Shown here in pieces: positions 28,301 through 40,721 of a DNA stretch of 64,000 nt. Below the pieces are notes generated by a model, which worked only from the letters and a program-made list of their open reading frames with translations, was not told where the DNA came from and made no database searches. The DNA comes from Selaginella tamariscina (taxonomy: Eukaryota; Streptophyta; Lycopodiopsida; Selaginellales; Selaginellaceae): contig PUQB01000280.1 in the NCBI GenBank assembly GCA_003024785.1, positions 1 through 64,000 of the forward strand. The letters are read 5' to 3'. Every line of letters begins with the position of its first letter. The stretch's first letter is position 1. The position numbers and the translations under genes were made by a program.

Positions 28301-29853
28301 GCTGATGCTGATGCTCTTTCTCGGGCTCCTCTTCCACCTTCTCTCTCTTCTGTTGCCCCAGAGGAACCAGTTGTTCCAGCTTCAGTGGACTTTTTGGATG
28401 AAGATTCCGTACCATCAGCAGTTGCTGTGCTTGACGTTCAGTGTCCGCAGAATGCAGAGTTAGATTTGCCGTCTTTGGATGAGGTTCGGGAAGCTCAAAA
28501 GGTTGAGCCGTGGATTCGAAGGCTTCGTGATGGGTTTGAGAATCCTGCATCACTTGCTGATGACTTGCCTTTCAGGCATTTACATTCACAGTATCGCCTT
28601 CAGGATGACCTTCTTTATTTTGTGGGGACTGATCCAGATGATCCTTTGCGGTTGGTGGTACCTTCAATCTTCATTCCACGCTTCCTCCATGCTTACCATG
28701 ACTCTCCTATTCTTGGCGGGCACATGGGACATCGTCGGGTGATGGAGAAGCTGCGCAGATCTTTCTATTGGCCGGAGTTGCGAGGAGATGTGATTCGGTA
28801 TGTGCGTAGTTGTGTGTGGTGCCAAGCTCGCAATACTCCCCCATGTGCTTCGGAAGGACGGTTGGAGTCAATTGCAGTTTCTCGTCCGTTTGAATTGGTG
28901 GCATTTGATTTGATGGGACCTTTTCCGCGGTCAACTGCTGGTAACGAGTACGTTATTATTGCTTCTGATTACCTAACTCGTTGGGTAGAAGTTGGTGCTC
29001 TTGCTAGTGCGACTGCTTCTGCTGTTGGTCAGTTTCTCCTGAATCGGGTCGTGTTTCAGCATTCTTGTCCGGAGCGAATTCTCTCGGATAATGGTCCCGC
29101 ATTTATGGCTGAGGCATTTCATGTTTTGACATCTCGATTAGGGATACGCCACACTTTCACAAGTGCTTATCATCCTCAGACAGATGGTTTAGTGGAACGG
29201 CTTGTTAGAACCTTCAAGGGGATGATCGCAAAGTATGTGAACTTTCAACATTCAGATTGGGATGGTTATCTGCCGTCTCTCCGATATGCTTATGTCACTG
29301 GAGTTCAAAGTTCCATTGGTACTTCTCCATATAAGCTTTTGTATGGTCATGACCCGGTGTTGCCAACGGAGTTGGGTTTGCCGTCTCGGTTACCGCGAGC
29401 TGCTGATGCTAGGTCATGGGATCGGTATCTGACAAGCATCCTTCCATTGGTTCGTGCGGAGTCAGCAGAACACTTGGGCCGCGTACAAGTAGGACAACAA
29501 CAACGGTACAACTCGCATCATCGTCCTCCTGCGGAGTACAAGGTTGATGAACTGGTGTTGGTTCGTTTTCCCAAGCTTACGGTACGTGGTTTAGCTAAGA
29601 GTCTCCTTCCTCAATGGAAAGGACCGTATCGAGTGTTACGGCAAGTAGGACCACAGGTTTATGAGGTTCGGCACGACATTCAACCCGATCCTCCGGAGAT
29701 TGTACATGTACAACGGTTGAAGCATTTTGTGCAACGGGAACAAGTTGTGCCGCCTATAGATCCACCAGTGCCTCCTCCTGATGTTCCTCCAGATCCGGGC
29801 CCGTCTACAAGAGAACCCTAACCAACTTACACCCTTCCGAGAGGAGGGGATGA

Positions 29854-30014
29854 TGTAAGATCCACGTGTACGGCTGCATGTGCACATACTATTATTAGCG
29901 TAGTGGATTTTGATAGCCGTCGGATTGGATTCAATCTGGACCACTCGCTCTTGTATATAAGTTAGGGTTTTGAACTAATGGATATACACATTTCTATATT
30001 CCGAGCTCTCCACA
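29854..30014 (+). repeat. 3' LTR of the Ty3/gypsy element
   Basis: Matches 25145-25305. Its right edge abuts the last coding exon of the minus-strand GDSL gene, so about 50 bp of this LTR now serve as that gene's reading-frame end. Confidence 0.95.
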
Positions 30015-30871
30015 ATTCGAAATTGTAATACTGTTGTAGCAAATGATCAGCGAGTATTTTGTTCATAGCTTCCGTAGGATGAAAGCTATCCCAATATACA
30101 AACTCCGACGCATTTTACAAGTCCCTATAGTTAGCTTGTTACAAAATATAGAAGCTTCTAATCTCCCAAATCCGCAGCAACCTCTATTCCCTTGTTTAAA
30201 AACCTGCAAAAAATATATATCTACACACACACCACACACACACACACACATATATATCATGAATTACATAAAATATCAGCAATACAGAGATGTATTTATA
30301 CTCTCTTTAATTATCTACAAAATACATCACACATTTTTAGATTATATTTTTTAGTTTGAAATAAACACATAATCTATTTGAAATTCTAACATATATTAAA
30401 TATTGAGATACACTATATATTGTAATAAAAATATATATATTCAATTGCATATAGTCTAATTTTATATATAATTATAATTGTAATAAAATTCTACAAAAAA
30501 TACTACAAATATTAAAGAGTTTATTTAAAATTAAATTATAATAGTTCATGTTTCAATGATTATATGTTATAGTTATGACCGTAATCATTGATCAATTTTA
30601 TATTAATATATTAACGTATGTAATAACATCAATATAGCATTGTTTAATTGATATAATTTAATATATATGGATATTTAAACATGCATATTATATGCATATT
30701 TAATATATAGTAATAAACTTATGAATATTAAGAATACAATTGTATTTATAATATAACTTATAAATTATAAAGTTATTTTTCAAAATTATTATATATCAAT
30801 ATAGTATATAACTATTGTAATATAATATTGTTATAAATTACAACTGATATTCAATTTTTAATTGATATAAA

Positions 30872-30913
<42 letters not shown>

Positions 30914-32041
30914 TATATATTATAATATATAGATTATACCGTAATTTTCCAGGATTTTGGGAAGCATCCAATAGGATGGAATATGCGTCCATGCATGCTA
31001 ATTCAAGCCTGGAAATTTGGAGGCGATTTTACGTGAATTTTCCATTAGTAAATTTTGAAATTTAATGCATCGTTATTTTCAGATGTTACGCACTTGTCCA
31101 TATTTCCTTTTCCAAATATTGTGATTTGTGAAGGAAGGCATCCCATTGGTGGAATATTCGTATATGCTAATCTCCTGGCTCCACTTTCATATAATTTCTG
31201 TACATTAATAAATATATTATTAATTGTTAAAAATAAATATATATTAAAACTGCACTTGTAATTTATAATTTTAGTTATATTATATTAATTGAATATAAAA
31301 TTATAGATAAGAGTAAAATAAATAAATTATACCTGAACAAACCTTTCGAAAGCATCGAGTATGAGTAGCCGATATGTGAAACTAGAATACTGCATTCTGA
31401 TAAATGGATTTACATAATAATTATTTCCAGTACTCAGAATAAAAAAGCACTAGATAGTATATCCGAAGCTTTATCTCCACCGACCGTTTGATTAAGCTTC
31501 TCCACATATTCATTGTACCATTCAAGCTGCCCACTTAACGATTTCACATTCTAAATAAATCAATAAATATTAATTAAAAATAATTAAATTATATAAAAGT
31601 ATAATTAATATAAATTTCTTACTAATGCAGCTCCAGTTCCATTTAAAAATCCCGATGCTGCTGAAGCAAAGTTAATTCCTTTAGTAATATCTTTCTGTTC
31701 TCCACTCATATAAGCTTGAGCATAAGGTAATCCCAACTTCTCAGCTGTAAACATTGTGTGTGTGCGTGTGCGTGTGCGTGCGTGTGTGTTTACCTATGAA
31801 GTCAACAGCAACTGCACCATTACTGAATCTGCCGGTTGGACCAGAAGCCCAGTCGCGACCATATGGTAAAAAATTTGATCTAGCAACTGTGGTAATGTAA
31901 TTATTATTTCCAACATCAACTGTTGAGTCTCCAAATACGATAATTGCTGATGTTAAACCTCGATAGTTTATACCATGTTGTTCTTGAGAAACTGCTGTTT
32001 GTAATAGAGAATGAAAAAATCATAAAATATATTATTGCCAT
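30015..32041 (-). CDS. GDSL esterase/lipase, 5 exons
   Basis: Secreted SGNH-hydrolase of the plant GDSL family; substrates vary (wall esters, cutin, lipids). Minus-strand exons: 32041-31794, 31744-31623, 31550-31333, 31197-30940, 30203-30015, the standard five-exon layout. The start [13 protein letters not shown] is a signal peptide. Block I is [17 protein letters not shown] with the nucleophile Ser. Then come [33 protein letters not shown], block III region [40 protein letters not shown] and block [10 protein letters not shown] with catalytic Asp and His. The Asp usual after GxN in block III is not evident. At least four small indels shift frames (exons 1, 3, 4, 5). The native stop was apparently TGA right after ...QYYNFE. 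The Ty3/gypsy element inserted exactly there, so the frame now runs 17 codons into the LTR to TAA at 29962. Confidence 0.88.
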
Positions 32042-32387
32042 AGTTTTTATGTTTTTATTTTTTTTTCTATTAATATTTAACTTAAGTAGTGGGACATATA
32101 TGTTGGTTGGTTGTCTATATTGAGTAAGATTTTGTAAGTAGCGTGTTATGATTGAGATTTCGTAACTATTTTTACATTTACATAGTGAGGAATATAGTAA
32201 GGTTATGTAAGTCGTGGAAGATGCCACCAATAGAAGTAATGTATCAATGTCAGCATTAAATTTTCTCCAGAAACGCAAGTAATCGATTTATAAGTATACT
32301 AAAGCAAACATATTGTTATATGTTAGTTATCAAGTATAGTAAATTTTTGTATAATAATTAGTTGATGATGTTTAACAAAATTAATAA
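32042..32387. other. GDSL upstream flank
   Basis: AT-rich sequence upstream of the GDSL start. No clear TATA or other motif stands out among the many AT tracts. No gene is seen. Confidence 0.5.
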
Positions 32388-32799
32388 GGGAAAATTACAT
32401 TTATACCCCTAAATTTATCATATTTATATATATACCTCTAGAAGTTTTATATTTACATATATATCTTTTTAAGAGTTGTAAATTTATAATAATATTAACT
32501 AAAAGTATATTTTTAATTCATAATATATTGCTAATGAAATAATTAAGTGTTAAATGTCAAAAATTTGTCATTATAAAAAATAAAATATTTTTAAAATTAA
32601 TTATATTATATTATGATTATGTTTAATGGGTTGTATTTGGACTTAAAAATAATAAAATACAAATTAATTATAATTTTTTATTGATTTTTTAAAAATGTTT
32701 TTTAATTTTTAATGTTGAAATTTATGTAGTTTTAAATTGAAGTTTCAAGAATATATATGTAAATATGATAAATTTCAGAGGTATAAATGTAATTTTCTC
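32388..32799. mobile_element. Mutator-like MITE with 9-bp target duplication
   Basis: A 412-bp non-coding element with long inverted ends: GGGAAAATTACATTTATACC at the left matches the reverse complement of the right end (GGTATAAATGTAATTTTCTC) in all but one of 20 bases, and similarity extends about 60 bp inward. It is flanked by a perfect 9-bp duplication AATTAATAA (32379-32387 and 32800-32808). Nine-base duplications with long inverted repeats are typical of the Mutator superfamily. A second, more diverged copy lies at 59078-59492. Confidence 0.85.
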
Positions 32800-32808
32800 A
32801 ATTAATAA

Positions 32809-34578
32809 TAATATATATTAGTATATTCTTATGATTAATGATTAAAATTAAACATATTACTGAATATTCTAGAAGACTTATTTATTTTTTCATATTTAAA
32901 GCTTCGTAGGTATCTTATATAGGGATAATTACAATAACTTGAATAGTTAAATTAAAAATATATTATAATAATTTTAGGATTAAAAATGTTAATGGAAAAC
33001 ACGTTTTACATAGGATCGCTCTTATAACATTTGACTAAGCTATAACATTACTTAAACTCAATTAAGAATTAATTTTAATATTAATTATTATAGTTTTCAG
33101 TAGACTATGGAGTTGTTACAAACTAGTTATTAACCTAATAAATTCAATGGTACATGAGTCTATAATTACCATGAAAAAGAATGAAACTAGAAAGAAATTA
33201 TTTTGTGTCCTTAGTTCATCTTAGATTTATAACATATGAATTGGTAAATCAAAACTGAGAAATTACGTAATAGAATTTCATAAATTATCTATTTGGTTTT
33301 GATTAGATAATTAATTCTTTTGACTTTAGAAAGTAAGACTCTTTCATTTCAGTAGTACTTCACATTTTTAATATAGATAAATAGATAGATAAATCTTTTT
33401 TTACATCCCATTGACCACTATTTACAGAAGTTTAATTTCACTGAATGTGGTGCTATTAAAATGGTTAAGTTGTTAAATTTTAATTATTTTTTTGTTTCAC
33501 ACAGTTAACCTTAATAACCATTTTAACTTTGAAGTGTTAATAAAATTAATAATTAAAATTGGTTAACTTCATTTCAAACTTGTACTTTGGACTGGCCTAA
33601 GCTTGAGAATATGCACTTTAGAAAGTGCTTATGCACATGGAAGAATGTTAATATATATGCTATAATATATATAGAACTATGAATTGTTTATTATTAACTT
33701 AATATATATTAGGGAAACTTACTAAAATACCCTTGAACTTTCATGTAATTACAAAAATACTCCTATAGTTTAAAATTTACGAAAATGCCCTTGATGTTTA
33801 ATGGAAATTACAAATTTACTCTTTCTTAATTTTTTTATAAAACACACAAAAACACAAACACAACCACTCTTATCAGATAACAATTTTACATGTCCAACAT
33901 TATAGCATTGCAAATAACAAATCTTCTTCTTTTCTTGTTCCTTTGTTAACAAGTGAACATGTAAAAATTTTAACACTTAGGACAAATCAAAACCTTGCAC
34001 CTTACACATATGGCTATATAAGCTGGTGTTGGCCTCCGAATGGCCCACATTCAAAAATTCACATTTACCTTTTGGACATGTGAAACAGATTGAGAAGCAA
34101 AGAACCCACATTATTGTTATTTGATGGCATTGTTTCTAGAGTGGTAGGATATTTCATTATAAAAACATGGAGTGGGATGCATTGGTGGTGGGGTTTCATT
34201 CCTAGTATTGCTAGTGGTAAAAGTTGGCATTTCACTTGTAAACACCGGAGTGGCACATGTGGAGTGGTTGAGGATGAAGATTGCCTTAGCATTCGTGAGA
34301 TTGTGTTTAAATTGAATTTCAGCCTTTAGGAACTATTGTTGGTCATGTTGAAGTTAGAATTAAACCTTTTCTTATAACAACAAGCTAGATGGGGTAGTTT
34401 CCGAAATTTATATGGTCTTTTTTATATGCATACGATTTCATATGTTTTTTTTCATGGTGCATAAATCTCATATGGTTAGGAAACTTATGGTAGATCCAAG
34501 GGCTCAAAAATTTCTTAGACACCTTCTATAATATATATAATACACATATGAGAAAAGTGTATATATGTGTACACATAA
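32809..34578. other. AT-rich intergenic stretch
   Basis: No supported gene. A segment near 33710-33830 reads like another decayed MITE arm (ACTAAAATACCCTTGAACTT and similar), but I found no partner or flanking duplication. The rest is featureless AT-rich DNA. Confidence 0.5.
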
Positions 34579-34655
34579 AGCTTCTCAACAGTCGCAAATT
34601 CCTATCCAAATATGGAACATGTATTTTGATAGGAATTTGCGAGTGTTGAAAAGCT
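34579..34655. other. Perfect-like 77-nt hairpin, candidate MIRNA or foldback
   Basis: Arms 34579-34610 and 34624-34655 pair at about 29 of 32 positions (left AGCTTCTCAACAGTCGCAAA, right ending TGCGAGTGTTGAAAAGCT) around a 13-nt loop. The stem is G+C richer than its surroundings. A single short-loop stem of this size can be a young plant MIRNA precursor or a tiny foldback transposon. Neither is proven, and the small RNA sequence is not one I recognise. Confidence 0.55.
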
Positions 34656-35699
34656 ACCCAATGGATACAAGTTATCTTGGATTTTGGATTATTGAATATT
34701 CTTAATATATTCCATATGTGTGTATATGATAATAATATATATATATATGTAGTTATTTGATTTATAATTTCTCATCACTTATGCATTTCTTGTTGAGGAA
34801 TCTCTCTCTCCACATATATGTGTACATAACTATATCTATACAAAGTGAAAGAGATGGAATGAGTTTGGGATGTGTGTATGTATATGTATAGGTATTATTT
34901 ACTTATTTATATACAAGTTGGCTTATTTACACGAGGCTTTGAAACCAAAAGTAGTACAGACATCAAAGTAACATATTGTTGAATGCATATTGAAATGTCA
35001 AAATTTCATATTAGATTTCAGCTTTTCAAAATCATAATAATAATAATGGGCAATCTTGAAGGTTTATTCTCCTAAGTTGGTGGTAGGACAACAAGTAATT
35101 CTTGAAAAGTTGTGAATATTTATTAAAGGCTAAAAATCTCATCAACACTGATCAACATAGAAATCTTAAATCTACACATACACGCCAAGGATAATTAAGG
35201 AAGGTTAAGCTTAAAGAATGTTTAACACATACAGAAAAACACGTACCACTATAATAGATCTCGTTGTAATAACATAACACACACAATATTGTTCATAGAA
35301 ATGTGGGTAAAATCACTCATATTGATAACATGATAATAATAAAATACAATAGTGACTTTTTATAAGCCATATATCAATAAAGTGACAAAAAATGACGAAA
35401 ATGACAAAAACGAGATTGTGAATTAAAAATTAAAAATTAAAATAAATATTGAAGATATCCATAGAATATTCTCAAATTACTTTATTAATTATTTTTTAAT
35501 CAATTGAACTAAATAAAGTTGTAATGAATTAATTGTGAAATAGCTATGAAATGTGTTTGTATACCATGAGAGATTCTTCTTGCAAACAATAATTATTTTG
35601 AGGCACTACCTTCATGTTTAATGGGACATGTGACTAGTTTATTTGAGCAAAATAATATTTTTAGAAACATAAACTTAAGCTTTTTTTTCACAAACAAGT
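34656..35699. other. AT-rich intergenic stretch
   Basis: No gene, array or terminal repeat that I can support. Short TA tracts occur near 34735 and a CT tract near 34801. Confidence 0.45.
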
Positions 35700-38560
35700 C
35701 AAAGATTATAATTTTATGTTTGAATTTGGTTTTTGACAATAGAAGCCACTTAACATAGTGGTTTTTTGAGTGGTGTACATATAAAGTGGCTTTTGTAAAT
35801 GAAAACGGTTTCCTATAGTGGATTTAATGTGAGAAGGGGTATTTGATGATGATTTTTTTCAGCAATTGTGGCTATCAATACAAGTTCTGTGGTTTTATAT
35901 AGTGATTATGGTTTTTGATGATGGCTAATTGAGTGACGATTTTTGTTGTTAATGAAGGTGTAATATATTGTGGTTTTTTTATTCATAATGATATATAATG
36001 TGTCTTTTAAAGTGCTTACAAAGTATGGTTTCTGATGTGGTTATGAAAGTTAGCAATGTTTGACTTATTCATTGTCAATCAAAAAATAGGTCATCTTACC
36101 ATTTGTTGTATTAGTTTGAAACTCAAATCATCCAACAAACATTTGAATACAGTTCGCAAGTTTGTATTCACCATCGTGACCAAGTGAGAGTAGCTTTACC
36201 TTTAATATCTTCTGCCTTTGTACTATATAAGTAATCACTGCAAATCAAATCCCTATAATTGAACCACATCATCCACTTCCACATGGACATAACCTCCCAA
36301 AGAACGAAATGAACCATCTTGGACCAGTTTTGCTTGGCATTTTGCTGAGATGTAGTAGGCACAACAACACTTCCCCATTCATAGTTCGTTGTTCCAACCA
36401 TTGCACATCTAATATGGACCTGTCGATAATACCATGGTAGATCTAAAAACCTCCTCTTGCTTGAAATTCAACATCATCCCCTGCTAAAAGCCAGATTGGG
36501 GTTTTACCTTCCCCTTGCTCCAAATGAACAAGGAACTTACTAGCAACAACTTCAAGGGCAATGTCAAAACCCCTTGTGGCTATCACATGATTGTTATGAA
36601 GAATGAAACAAATTTCCCAAAGGATATCTTCCACGCATAATATACAAGTAGCATCAAATTGCACTTGTCTTGGTGCCAAAATCTACATGCTCATAGCTTC
36701 ATAGATCACAAGTCAAGGTGTTCGTTCATGACAATGATATTTGCCCCCAAAAAGTCAAAGCTATTAAAACACTTAAAAGTCCACTCACTTTCTAAAAATA
36801 ATTAAGAATAAAACAATGATGTGCCCAAAATAATCCATAAAGAAAATGTCCTTAATTTGCCCATAACATATTCACCTATTATATAAAATTAGATAGTTTT
36901 AAAAATGATAAATGGCATATACCTAGATTGTTAGGATCTAGAGTGACCACACGTGCCAGTTTTAAAAATATCACCATGCATGCATACAACTTTGTGTTAA
37001 TAATAATGGTATTTGAATATGTGCCCCTCTTTGAAGTCGACGCCTACAAGTCTTGTGACTGCCTGAACTTGAATTGTGGATACTACACGACCTTTTTGCA
37101 TGCTAACTAGCACACCCACCTTTACCATATGATATTTCCAATCTCTACTTTCCATGTCAAACCAATCTCATTAGAGTTGACAACCATAATGCCATTCTTT
37201 ATGGGAACATGTGCACTTGATCTAGGCTTCACAAAACACTTGTTTGGCACTACTTTTAGCCTCTCAAGAAGTAATAACCATATGTTTCAACCATCATCTC
37301 CTCTTGGACTATCATGAAAAAAACCCTGTTGAATATTATTTAAACTTGTCAAACTTAACAAAACCAACTTGGCATACCTTAAATGTGCCTTCGTAAAAGT
37401 CTTCTCCATATGAATGTTGTTAATATATGTGGCATTGAGACCTTTGAAATCTAATTCAAAAACCATAACACCAAGTGTTTAAAGATACCATGTACTGGTA
37501 AATGTCACAAATATGGCCTCTCCCAAATGTGTGCATAAGAATTAATTGATGTGTTCCAAACACCTCCACTATATTGCAAAACTCATGCATCATGTTTAAA
37601 GTATCCACCATTCACCCACTCCTTCATTAGCTCAATTAACATATAACAAATCCAAAAAATGTCTTACATCAACAAGCTCATCAAAGACATAAGTCTGGGA
37701 CCATTGAGCAAAGTGTTGGTGTTCTTGCGCCCTCCAAAACCCCAACCATGTGAGCTGATGGTCTAAATGTCAACCTTTTTTTTATGCAACTACTTCGATT
37801 TCCCAGTATAGTGTCCATCCATGATGTCACATTTGTTGCTTGCCCTCCCTCTGTGTGTGTTGCAAAAGTCTGCTCATTCAATAGTTTGAGCATATTTAGA
37901 TTTCACAAATGCATAACATCAAATATAGAGACTTGAAGTAATTTAATCTGGAAGTCATTGTAAGAAACCGTTATCAGTTATAGATCAAACTCATAAAAAC
38001 AATTTACTCATAGATTTCGTACAATCAATGTAGGTGACTTTCTCCTTGCACACCAATATCTCTTTGTAGCTTATGCTTTTTCATAGCATTTGTAGTTAGC
38101 CTCCACTTTAGACAATGCTACTACAATGTTCTCACCATTGTGGCTTCCATACAAGGCTTTTCTAAGATGCTTCTTGATCTTTCGAAACTATGTGCTCCCT
38201 TTCCTTTAGTGAATGATTAGGAGTGTCACAATCATCTTCAGGCTCATCGTCACTTGCCCCAGCAAAGTTATGTTTTCATGATCAAACCCACCTAATTGTT
38301 CTACTTGACTAGAATGTGGCTCTCATTGTGGCATTTAATAGGTTCATCTTCAACTTGTTGTGATTAAACTCTAGCATGCAAGTGCTTGTAAAAACCTGAT
38401 TTGCTCAAGTTCCTACCATCCAAGCCATGAACAATAGTGCACTGATCACACTAGCACACAAAATTTAGACTAGAGCGTCTCTGTTCTTGAAATTTTTTGC
38501 TTGATGATGATGCCATCTATTGTTGATACTATATCCAGGCACTCCTCACTCATTGATGTA
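35700..38560 (-). mobile_element. Decayed coding tract, possibly a CACTA-like DNA transposon
   Basis: From about 36150 to 38560 the base composition is coding-like, and the minus strand shows short open blocks (e.g. FILHNNHVIATRGFDIALEV near 36600, TEGGQATNVTSWMDTILGNR near 37830) separated by stops. I do not recognise these with certainty. A faint resemblance of the second block to plant En/Spm-type transposon proteins is only an impression. From about 35700 to 36060, motifs of the form GTGGTTTT recur many times, as in CACTA subterminal regions. No CACTA terminal repeats or 3-bp duplication were found. Treat as an ancient unknown transposon relic. Confidence 0.3.
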
Positions 38561-40721
38561 CTTTCAAAACAACGTCATAAAAGTTTGGGGTAAGTAGAGT
38601 TCATGGGTTTGGAGCATTTTGTGATGACAAACATTTAAGGCATTACATTCATGATTTTGGGCTACACAATCCATCCAAATTTTGGAGCAGTCAAAACCAA
38701 CCAAGTCTAGCTCAAAAATGACTAAGTACTTGTAGACCTTAGGTTCAAATCTAGTCATGAGCTAGGACAGGTAAAATACCAAAGTTCTCGCCTAGAAGCT
38801 ATATTTGGGACTTTATGGTTTCTGCAAGTTTAGTTTTTGGGCATCAATGGAGCTCTCAGGTTTGCATCAATTGGGGTGGATTTCCATACCCTAGTCAAAG
38901 AGGAGCTCACAGATGGTGCTGGCCTAGTGAGGATGACATCAAGCAACTGGGTTTTTGTAGGCTTGAAGTGTGGAACAATGATAACCATTGTACACTTTCT
39001 GGAGTCTTGTTTGAAACCTCCCACACCTTCCTTAAACTCAATTACAATGGTAGCCACAATTCAAGCGAGGAAAACTCAAAATCACCAACCAAATGAGAGT
39101 AAGAAACTTGGGTAGTTGAAGTTTCAATAGTAAAAAACAAGTAAGTCAAGTGGTGACTAGGCATCATAGCATCTCTTCTAAAATTTAGGACCTAGTAGTA
39201 CAAAGACCACCTTCCAAAAGAGAAAAGTGGTGACAACCAAGGAGATCCATAGTCAAGTAAAGGCCGAGTTCCCAAATTTTTTGGTTGCAAAGTTTAAGGG
39301 TCCCTTCCTAAGAGAGCTAAGATCATCAATCAACTATATGGATTGAACTGCTCCCAAAAAACTTGATGTTAACTTGCTCCAAAATTGCTCTTAGGTAATC
39401 GATTGCTGCAAGCTATTAAGCTTCCTTCCTATCTTTTCTCAATTAACAATTTGGAACGGAATTATGTTCGGGACACAACACCATTCAAATTGCTGGCATG
39501 GACAAAAGTTGAAGGTCATTGTTTATGGAAAAAGTAAATTAAGATGGTGAACGAGATTAATCTTGCTAAACAAAATTTAAAAGTCTAAAGAGATTATTCT
39601 CACAGACATGTTTAATGAAAATACTTTGTTCAAATAATTACATTTAAGAAAATACATAATGAGAATGTTCTCATTAATAAGTCAATTAGAGTTTTATTAA
39701 TTTTAAGTTTAAGGGTGTTTTTTTAAATAATCAATGAGATTATTTTCATCTCAGATGCATGTACATATCTACAATATTTTATCCTTTTATTAAATAAAAT
39801 ATCCAAGGGAATATTCTTTATGTGCATTAAATCATACTATGAGTTTTGTTCTATGCACATAAACATAAGAATATTAAATTCTATATCCAATAGAATATTC
39901 AAAGAGAATACTCTTTAAGGGAAGTGAAACACAAGAAAAGTCTTATTTTAAATAATAGTATGTTGAATGCAAAAGAATGAATGTTCAATTTTATTAATAT
40001 AAGTGATGTGTTGTTGCCAATAATAATAATTTGCTTTTGTGTAAGATGTTATTGAAGAACAAGGGACTGAACCAAAAACCTAACTGCGATGTTTGTCATT
40101 CCTTATATATAATTTTTTTGTTGCTTATTAATATCCATGTTTGTTTAAATTTCAAATGCAATCATTATCCATTCACCAACACCCTAGATTGTGTAAGCTT
40201 GTCAATCTTATAGCTCAATAAACTAGATTTTCATAACTCATCAATCCGCTAACAATTTACTATCATATCAATACTTCAAGATCAAACCAAATTTTTTTAA
40301 TGAAATCAAGGGAAAATACAAAGAAATCCTAATGAGGGACCATATTATGAGTAAAGGAGCAATATCAAAAATCCTATAATGCTTCAAACCTTGCAAGGTG
40401 ATGAAAGTATGTTGTGCTAGATTTGTTTTTCAGGAGTATATTATACACAATATCTCCATCATCAACATTCTCCATGACAATAAGGAAATTGAAGAAAACA
40501 TAGACTTCTTGAGAACCTTTTCCAATCATCAACATTCTCCATGACAATAAGGAAATTGAAGAAAACATAGACTTCTTGAGAACATTTGGAAAAGGTTGCT
40601 CCACACTTTCTATAAATTTATGTAAAATGAAAGAGGAAAACTTAAAACCCACAAGTAGTGCTTTTGTCCCCCTTGGGATTTCGGTTGCTTTAGAAGCTTT
40701 AATGGAGGATGAAGATGATGT
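38561..40721. other. Unassigned intergenic DNA
   Basis: Moderately AT-rich with scattered short open frames on both strands (e.g. 38815-39115) that match nothing I know. A 61-base segment beginning CAATCATCAACATTCTCC near 40454 and repeated near 40523 is a local direct duplication. No supported gene. Confidence 0.4.

Larger units (their letters stand above)
25145..30014 (+). mobile_element. Ty3/gypsy LTR retrotransposon, young, nearly full length
   Basis: A 4.87-kb element with 161-bp LTRs (25145-25305 and 29854-30014) that are more than 98 percent identical and end TG...CA. A purine tract lies just before the 3' LTR (about 29839-29850), and at least four flanking bases (ATTC) are duplicated. 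Parts in order on the plus strand: gag (about 25576-26370) with a CCHC knuckle CWACDEVGHTYRRC, protease (VDTGSS, about 26525), reverse transcriptase (about 26980-27570), RNase H (about 27850-28310), integrase with HHCC zinc domain and catalytic core (about 28690-29700). No chromodomain is seen after integrase. The domain order RT-RNaseH-IN is that of Ty3/gypsy. It is interrupted in a few places, at a density like that in neighbouring host genes, so how broken it really is stays unclear. The near-identical LTRs make it a recent arrival. Confidence 0.95.
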
